Origin: an uncultured Lachnospiraceae bacterium
Lineage (GTDB): Bacteria; Bacillota; Clostridia; Lachnospirales; Lachnospiraceae
Reading direction: 5' to 3'
DNA: 64,000 nucleotides
NCBI GenBank assembly: GCA_905235745.1
Contig: CAJOMN010000005.1
Span: 1-64,000, forward strand
The notes beneath the pieces are model-generated. The model did no database searches. It saw only the letters and a list, made by a program, of their open reading frames with translations, and was not told the origin of the DNA. Positions within the stretch are counted from its first letter, which is position 1. Each line of letters starts with the position of its first letter. Below, one piece after another: positions 58,766-64,000 of this stretch. Position numbers and translations under genes: made by a program.

Positions 58766-60993
58766 TGAATCCGGAATTTTATGAAGATGAAGTTATAGAG
58801 GGATTTTATGTTCCGTCCATGCTGAAGCTGGCATGGGGTGCGCAGATGGATGTACTGAATGAAACAGACATTATCTGCAGGAGACATAATATCCCTTATT
58901 TTGCGGATTGGGGAACACTTCTTGCCGCTATCCGCCATAGCGGTTACATCCCGTGGGATGATGACGTTGACATTTCCATGCGGCGCGCAGATTACGAGAG
59001 GTTTATTCAATATGCCGCAGACGAACTGCCTGACGGATTCAAGGTCATGACCTATAGTAATCATCCGGGACACCATTTCTTTGTTGCCAGAATTGTCGGC
59101 AAACCCAGAATTTGCTTTGAAGAAGAACACCTGAAGAGATTCCACGCATTTCCGTATATTGCGGGGATCGACCTGTTTGTACTCGATAACGTTTGCCGGG
59201 ACCGGAACAGGGAGAGGCTCAAGTCCAAAAAGGCCGAATATGTCATTACCGTTGCGGACAATATAGCGGACGGGGACAAATCAGGACGCGAAGCGGAGGA
59301 GCTTCTGAAGCAGTGTGAACGCTATACCGGCAGGCGTATAGACAGAAGACTGAAAGGGGAAGAACTGCGCATCAGGATGTATGAACTTGCCGCGGAGCTC
59401 TTTGCTTCGATCCCCGATGAAAAAAGCGATGCGCTCGTCCAGATGATGCCTTACGGTATGTACGGAAATGAAAGGTATATACCGAAGGAATATTACCGGG
59501 AGACGGTACGCCTTCCCTACATGGATACGACCATCTCCGTTCCGCTGTGTTATGACGCGGTAATGCGGCAAAAGTTCGGCAATTATATGGTGATCCGTAA
59601 AGCGGGCGCCGGACACGATTATCCTTTCTTTTACGGGCAGCATAAGCAGCTTCAGGAGGCTCTTGATTTTGAATATCCGGCGTATAAGGCCGGTCCAAAC
59701 GACATACTTGATGCTCCGGTGCGCCATCCGGGTATCAAGGAAAAATCGAGGGATTACGCGGATAAGATCACCTGTCTGTGTGACCGGATAGCTGCCGGGG
59801 ATACGGGGAGTGCGGCTGCGCTTCAGCAGGCAGCCATCGAGTTCGGGACATACATAGAGTCTGTATACGGGGAAGGGTATGTTACCGTAGGATTTCTTGA
59901 AGAACTGTGCGAACTGGCTTACAGGAGTTCGGAGGGTGAAGATGTTTCGGACAGAATCGGAAACTGTGCTGCCGGACTTGCCGGAAGCGTTGATAACGAT
60001 ATACTGCACAGACATGACATAGTATTTATGCCGTTTGCGGCGAAACACTGGAAATACATGGAGAAGCTGTACAGGCATTACGTTGATGACGGAACGTATA
60101 ATGTAATGGTTGTTCCGCTGCCATACTATTATAAAGGATGGGACGGAGCGCCGACAGACGAGATATTTGATCCGGGAGAATATCCGGATGACATTCGGCC
60201 GATCGATCGCAATGATATTGATCTTGAGGAGATGCATCCGGACAGGATCGTTATACAGAACCCGTTTGATGAGTGGAATAATGTCATGACCATCCCTCCG
60301 GAAATGTATTCTTCAACGATCAGGCAGTATACTGATGAGCTCGTATATGTTCCCTTCTTTGTGACGGATGATTTTACGAAGGATGACGAACGTGAATATG
60401 TCAACATGGATCACTATGTATGTATGCCCGGAGTCATAAATGCCGATACCGTGATTCTTCCTTCAGAAGTACTGAAGAATACATACACAGAGAAAATCAT
60501 GGAGTTTGTCCGCTCTTCCGACGAGCAGGTAAAAACAGCGCTTGAAAACAAGATCTGTGTCCTGCCGGAATATATATGCGGCGCGGGTGATGACCCGGCA
60601 GGCGGGATTACAGATTCCGCAGATGGAAAGAAGACCATCATGTTGTATACAACAATAAGCTTTCTTGCGGAAAATAAGGGCAGGGCAATCGATAAACTAA
60701 GAAGAACCTTCGATCTGTTTATGGAGAATGCGGATAAGATAAGAGTTGTGTGGGTGACACAGGGGATCAGAGACTATCTGCCGCTGCTTGACAGGCAGAC
60801 AGCGGAAGATTTTCTGGAGGTTAAGGAAAGGTTCGATGCAGGCGGTATCGGTGAATACAGGGAAGATGCAGGAAGGTGCGAAAACAGACAATATGCCGCA
60901 TCCTCCGATGCATATTACGGGGATCCGTCATCTGCTGCACTGCAATTTATCTACATGCACAAGCCTGTCATGATATGGAATGCGGATATATGA
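58765..60993 (+). CDS. LicD family phosphotransferase with C-terminal unknown domain
   Basis: The protein has 742 aa from the ATG at 58765; an in-frame upstream start at 58702 is inside the HD-GYP gene. Residues 1-280 are LicD: IPYFADWGTLLAAIRHSGYI and then PWDDDVDI, with the metal-binding Asp triplet. LicD enzymes attach phosphocholine or similar groups to surface glycans. Residues about 400-640 form a second alpha/beta domain (FMPFAAKHWKYMEKLYRHYV, DRIVIQNPFDEWN) resembling the N-terminal part of CDP-glycerol glycerophosphotransferases, but I cannot assign it firmly. Confidence 0.8.
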   Translation: MNPEFYEDEVIEGFYVPSMLKLAWGAQMDVLNETDIICRRHNIPYFADWGTLLAAIRHSGYIPWDDDVDISMRRADYERFIQYAADELPDGFKVMTYSNHPGHHFFVARIVGKPRICFEEEHLKRFHAFPYIAGIDLFVLDNVCRDRNRERLKSKKAEYVITVADNIADGDKSGREAEELLKQCERYTGRRIDRRLKGEELRIRMYELAAELFASIPDEKSDALVQMMPYGMYGNERYIPKEYYRETVRLPYMDTTISVPLCYDAVMRQKFGNYMVIRKAGAGHDYPFFYGQHKQLQEALDFEYPAYKAGPNDILDAPVRHPGIKEKSRDYADKITCLCDRIAAGDTGSAAALQQAAIEFGTYIESVYGEGYVTVGFLEELCELAYRSSEGEDVSDRIGNCAAGLAGSVDNDILHRHDIVFMPFAAKHWKYMEKLYRHYVDDGTYNVMVVPLPYYYKGWDGAPTDEIFDPGEYPDDIRPIDRNDIDLEEMHPDRIVIQNPFDEWNNVMTIPPEMYSSTIRQYTDELVYVPFFVTDDFTKDDEREYVNMDHYVCMPGVINADTVILPSEVLKNTYTEKIMEFVRSSDEQVKTALENKICVLPEYICGAGDDPAGGITDSADGKKTIMLYTTISFLAENKGRAIDKLRRTFDLFMENADKIRVVWVTQGIRDYLPLLDRQTAEDFLEVKERFDAGGIGEYREDAGRCENRQYAASSDAYYGDPSSAALQFIYMHKPVMIWNADI

Positions 60994-61031
60994 CAAATTT
61001 ACGGCAAAACATATAAAAACAGTATAGATTG

Positions 61032-61060
61032 TGGTACAATTACGTTGCCGGTATACCGGC
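61032..61060 (+). promoter_or_regulatory. Extended -10 promoter and palindrome before the DUF805 gene
   Basis: TGGTACAAT (61032-61040) is followed after 6 bp by the perfect 14-bp palindrome GCCGGTATACCGGC (61047-61060) at the predicted transcription start. It may be an operator or a 5' hairpin. Confidence 0.45.
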
Positions 61061-61093
61061 ATACAGCCAAGAAAAGCCGGATAGGAGAGGAAT

Positions 61094-61444
61094 ATGTCAT
61101 TTGCGAAATCAATCAAAACTGTATTTACCAAATATGCGGATTTTAAGGGAAGAGCAAGAAGAAGCGAATACTGGTGGTTTACGCTTGCATACGCTATTGT
61201 AATGGGAATTCTGTCTGCTTTTGCCCGGGGGTCAGTCGTAATGACGATCATCTGTGTTCTGGCAGGTCTTGCGTGCCTGCTTCCAAAGCTCGGTGTATCC
61301 GTCAGAAGGCTTCATGATATAGGCAGGAGCGGATGGTGGCTTCTGATATGCCTTACGTGCGTGGGATTGATCATCGTTATCATATGGGAATGCATGGATT
61401 CACAGCCGGGAGAGAACAAATACGGTTCCAATCCCAAGGAATAA
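61094..61444 (+). CDS. DUF805 family small membrane protein
   Basis: The protein has 116 aa with three membrane segments. Hallmarks: FKGRARRSEYWWF near the start and VRRLHDIGRSGWW in the middle, then a short C-terminal QPGENKYG. Members are common inner-membrane proteins of unknown function. GGAGAGG precedes the ATG. Confidence 0.9.
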   Translation: MSFAKSIKTVFTKYADFKGRARRSEYWWFTLAYAIVMGILSAFARGSVVMTIICVLAGLACLLPKLGVSVRRLHDIGRSGWWLLICLTCVGLIIVIIWECMDSQPGENKYGSNPKE

Positions 61445-61470
61445 ACCGGGTTGTGTCATTGTATATTAAG

Positions 61471-61497
61471 GGGCTCTTCACCGCAGGCGGAGAGCCC
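61471..61497 (+). terminator. Hairpin after the DUF805 gene
   Basis: GGGCTCT (61471-61477) pairs with AGAGCCC (61491-61497), followed by a weak TTT. It may only partly terminate before the GH3 gene. Confidence 0.5.
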
Positions 61498-61514
61498 TTT
61501 GAAGAAAGGATTAT

Positions 61515-63752
61515 ATGGATTCGAGGATAAGATCGATCGTTAAAAAACTGACGCTTGAAGAAAAGGTTAGCCTTTGTTCCGGATCAGACGACTGGCATAC
61601 GAAGGAAATAGAGCGCCTGGGAATACCGGCTGTTATGGTCAGCGACGGTCCGGGCGGGCTTCGCAAACAGGATCCGGATGCAGAGGATCACAGGGTTGAT
61701 AACAGCATAAAGGCCGTGTGCTTTCCCGCAGCCGTCAACCTTGCCGCTTCTTTTGATACCGAAATCGTGCGCAGCGTGGGAGAAACGCTCGGCGAGGAAT
61801 GCCAGGCGGAAAACATCGCGGCATTGCTCGGCCCCGGTATTAATATCAAGAGATCTCCTCTGTGCGGCAGGAATTTTGAATACTATTCAGAAGATCCGTA
61901 TCTGGCCGGTAAGATCGCGGCAGCTTATATAAACGGTGTCCAGTCAAAGGGAGTGGGCACGTCGCTCAAGCATTTTTGCGCCAACAATCAGGAATATCGC
62001 CGTAACAGTTACGATTCGAGAATAGATGAGAGAACACTTCGGGAAATATATCTGAAGGGGTTTGAAATAGCGGTCAGGGAATCCCGGCCGTGGACTGTCA
62101 TGTGCGCATACAATATGGTCAACGGTGTGCAGATGTCCGAGAACCGCAGACTTCTTACAGAAATATTAAGAGACGAATGGGGATTTGAGGGAATGACGGT
62201 CAGCGACTGGGGCGCGGTCAGAAACCGTGTACGCGGCATAGCCGCCGGTCTTGATCTTGAAATGCCTTATTCCGGCGGAGCGTATGATGATCTCGTCATC
62301 TCGGCGGTACGTTCGGGAGAACTTCCCGAGACCGATCTGGATGCGTGCGTTGAAAGAATACTGGATTTTGTATTCAAAGCCGTTGACAATCATAATGCGG
62401 AAGCAAAATGGGACAAGGACAGGGATCACATATATGCCCGCAGTGTGGCTGATGAATGCATGGTATTGCTTAAAAACGAGAACCATGTTCTTCCTGTTAA
62501 GAGTGATGAATACGTTCTGTTTGTGGGAGGGTTTGCCCGGAATCCCCGTTTTCAGGGAGGAGGAAGCTCGCACGTCAATTGCACGAAGATTGACTCGGAA
62601 CTGTTTGCAGCGCAGGGTAATTCCAAAGTAATGTACGAAGAGGGATTCGCGTCTGAAAATGACAGTGTGGACCGGGTCAGATTTGACAGAGCTGTCAGGG
62701 CTGCCCAGTCAGTGGAAAAAGTCGTTGTCTTTGCCGGACTTCCCGAACAGTATGAAAGCGAAGGTTATGACAGAGCGCATATGGATCTTCCCCGGGTTCA
62801 GAACGATCTGATTGAGGCGATCGCGGCAGTCAACCCGCATGTGATAGTTGTGCTTGAAAACGGATCTCCCGTTACGATGCCATGGATAGACAAGGTTGAG
62901 GGTGTGCTTGAGACATATCTGTGCGGTGAAGGCGTCGGAGTATCTACATTCAGGACTCTGTACGGTACAAGCAATCCATCCGGACGCCTGCCTGAGACAT
63001 TCCCGTTAAGGCTTGAAGACAATCCCTCATATATTGATTTTTCGGGAGATGTTACGGAAATTGATTATCGTGAGGGAATATTTACCGGGTACAGGTATTA
63101 TACGAAGAAAAAGATGCCTGTTCTGTTTCCGTTCGGTTACGGGCTGTCATACAGCAGTTTTACATACGGACTGATGAATTGTGACAGGGAAAGCATGAAG
63201 GATAACGAGACCGTCGAAGTCACGGTTGATGTTATCAATGAAAGCAGTGTGCCCGGCAAGGAAGTTGTTCAACTGTATGTTGAGCCTGATATTCCGAATA
63301 CCGGGATCGTAAGAGCCGTCCGTGAGCTTAAAGGGTTCACGAAGGTATTCCTGGATGCCCACGAGAAGAAGACGGTCAGATTTGTACTTGATAAGAGTGC
63401 GTTTGCATATTACGACACGGATATCTCGGACTGGTATGTCGAACCGGGAGATTACAGGATCGAGATATGCAGAAATGCTGACGAGGTCATAGAGGAGAAG
63501 GTAATAAACGTCGTACCGAAGAAGCCCAAAAAGATTATCTATGATGAGAATTCAATATACAAGGATCTGAAAGTGGATCATCAGGCATGGAGGATTGTGA
63601 AGCCTTATTTTGATATGTTTATAGCCCAAGAAGGTATTTCTGATCCTGATGAGTGCCTTGCTGACATGACATTGCGCAGTATTGTAGGTATGAGCCGCGG
63701 AAAGATTACATATACGCAAATGAGAGAGCTGATTGACAGACTGAATAAGTGA
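61515..63752 (+). CDS. GH3 family beta-glucosidase
   Basis: The protein has 745 aa and no signal peptide, so intracellular. GH3 N-terminal barrel (LTLEEKVSLCSG, VMVSDGPGGLR, KHFCANNQEYRR), nucleophile Asp-231 in TVSDWGA, the C-terminal sandwich domain, and a fibronectin-III-like end (PGKEVVQLYVEP). It hydrolyses beta-linked gluco-oligosaccharides taken into the cell. A C-terminal extension of about 80 residues after the Fn3 part (HQAWRIVKPYFDMF) is seen in the BglB-type clostridial enzymes. AAAGGA precedes the ATG. Confidence 0.92.
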   Translation: MDSRIRSIVKKLTLEEKVSLCSGSDDWHTKEIERLGIPAVMVSDGPGGLRKQDPDAEDHRVDNSIKAVCFPAAVNLAASFDTEIVRSVGETLGEECQAENIAALLGPGINIKRSPLCGRNFEYYSEDPYLAGKIAAAYINGVQSKGVGTSLKHFCANNQEYRRNSYDSRIDERTLREIYLKGFEIAVRESRPWTVMCAYNMVNGVQMSENRRLLTEILRDEWGFEGMTVSDWGAVRNRVRGIAAGLDLEMPYSGGAYDDLVISAVRSGELPETDLDACVERILDFVFKAVDNHNAEAKWDKDRDHIYARSVADECMVLLKNENHVLPVKSDEYVLFVGGFARNPRFQGGGSSHVNCTKIDSELFAAQGNSKVMYEEGFASENDSVDRVRFDRAVRAAQSVEKVVVFAGLPEQYESEGYDRAHMDLPRVQNDLIEAIAAVNPHVIVVLENGSPVTMPWIDKVEGVLETYLCGEGVGVSTFRTLYGTSNPSGRLPETFPLRLEDNPSYIDFSGDVTEIDYREGIFTGYRYYTKKKMPVLFPFGYGLSYSSFTYGLMNCDRESMKDNETVEVTVDVINESSVPGKEVVQLYVEPDIPNTGIVRAVRELKGFTKVFLDAHEKKTVRFVLDKSAFAYYDTDISDWYVEPGDYRIEICRNADEVIEEKVINVVPKKPKKIIYDENSIYKDLKVDHQAWRIVKPYFDMFIAQEGISDPDECLADMTLRSIVGMSRGKITYTQMRELIDRLNK

Positions 63753-63766
63753 GGGAGGAAAAGAAG

Positions 63767-64000
63767 ATGTTTTATCGAAGATCTCAGTTATGTACCGGGA
63801 AAGCGGGCATACGGCTGGCAGCAGCGATCGTGGCTGTCGCCGGATTAACACTTGCCGGATGTTCTTCCGATAAGGTACTTACCGAAGAAGCGGCAGGGGC
63901 GGTTGATGAAAGCAGCGTTGAAGCGGCAGAATCCGGCAAGACCGGAGATGACGCATTAGCCGGACAGATCAATACCATTGAACGCAGGAGATTACTGCCC
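63767..64000 (+). CDS. Lipoprotein, 5' part only (runs off the window)
   Basis: 78 codons visible, open at the window end. GGGAGG precedes the ATG. The signal peptide ends in lipobox LAGC (Cys-32) followed by an Ala/Glu/Ser-rich linker, so it is an exported lipoprotein. Too little is present for a family call. It starts 14 bp after the GH3 gene, so a role in saccharide capture or use is possible. Confidence 0.75.
   Translation, partial: MFYRRSQLCTGKAGIRLAAAIVAVAGLTLAGCSSDKVLTEEAAGAVDESSVEAAESGKTGDDALAGQINTIERRRLLP

Noticed and set aside
59281-60237. 318-aa open frame opposite the LicD gene
   Set aside because: Antisense shadow; no start signals and no family features.

Overview
The window looks like a chromosomal segment of a Lachnospiraceae-type Clostridium (Butyrivibrio, Lachnospira or Roseburia relatives). 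Supporting signs are AGGAGG-type ribosome binding sites, the Firmicutes set hprK, whiA, HPr-like and ptsI, a histone-H1-like KPA-repeat protein with a C-terminal domain I associate with this family, many O-acyltransferase and LicD surface-glycan genes, and a type II-A CRISPR system. Genus cannot be fixed from the sequence alone.

Layout. 1-680: tRNA-Val, -Thr, -Tyr and initiator-Met genes separated by strong hairpins. 682-6584: an O-acylation cluster (MBOAT, SGNH partner, two acyltransferase-3 proteins) followed by an MgtC-type protein. 6590-6810: tRNA-Ser. 6828-13339 (minus): a sugar or glycoside operon (five-blade glycosidase-like lipoprotein, mannitol-dehydrogenase-family reductase, GH36-like enzyme, aldo/keto reductase) behind a DNA-deoxyinosine/uracil glycosylase. 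13378-21759: a mobile or defence island with a gutted AAA-ATPase-like pseudogene, tracrRNA, cas9-cas1-cas2-csn2, a CRISPR array of 13 identical repeats and 12 spacers, a hicAB toxin-antitoxin pair and a phage terminase small-subunit remnant. 21803-31925: SGNH hydrolase, Cu-type P-ATPase, PTS enzyme I, a DUF1846 protein with a nucleotidyltransferase, and a second SGNH/MBOAT pair. 32092-40180: housekeeping genes ftsH, uvrC, hprK, a ROK kinase, murB, whiA and a Crh-like HPr whose phospho-acceptor His is replaced by Glu. 40405-47176: a GNAT enzyme, a degenerate GGDEF protein, a tandem structured repeat, and a heptose-nucleotide cluster (epimerase, heptose kinase, nucleotidyltransferase-phosphatase fusion, phosphoheptose isomerase, transaldolase). 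47362-64000: the KPA-repeat protein, an aconitase-family hydratase, a HAD phosphatase, a small alarmone synthetase, an M23/LysM/G5 cell-wall hydrolase, murA, an HD-GYP protein, LicD, DUF805, a GH3 beta-glucosidase and the start of a lipoprotein.

How they work together. Surface polymer building and decoration dominate (two MBOAT/SGNH pairs, two acyltransferases, heptose activation, LicD, MurA/MurB, M23). Carbon regulation is represented by ptsI, hprK, the ROK kinase and the Crh-like HPr. Second-messenger genes (RelQ-type synthetase, HD-GYP, dead GGDEF) are scattered between.

The least explained signal is a family of short repeated elements with covarying hairpins (5-98, 6636-6675 on the minus strand, two identical copies at 42266-42464, and a remnant at 53370-53406). 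They lie in tRNA leaders or start on the ATG-TAG stop of the upstream gene. A second repeated hairpin-plus-AT-rich module precedes the genes at 40405 and 53734. Also notable are a tracrRNA antisense to the cas9 leader with its promoter overlapping the cas9 ribosome binding site, and three genes with a -10 box exactly 6 nt before the ATG, predicting leaderless mRNAs.
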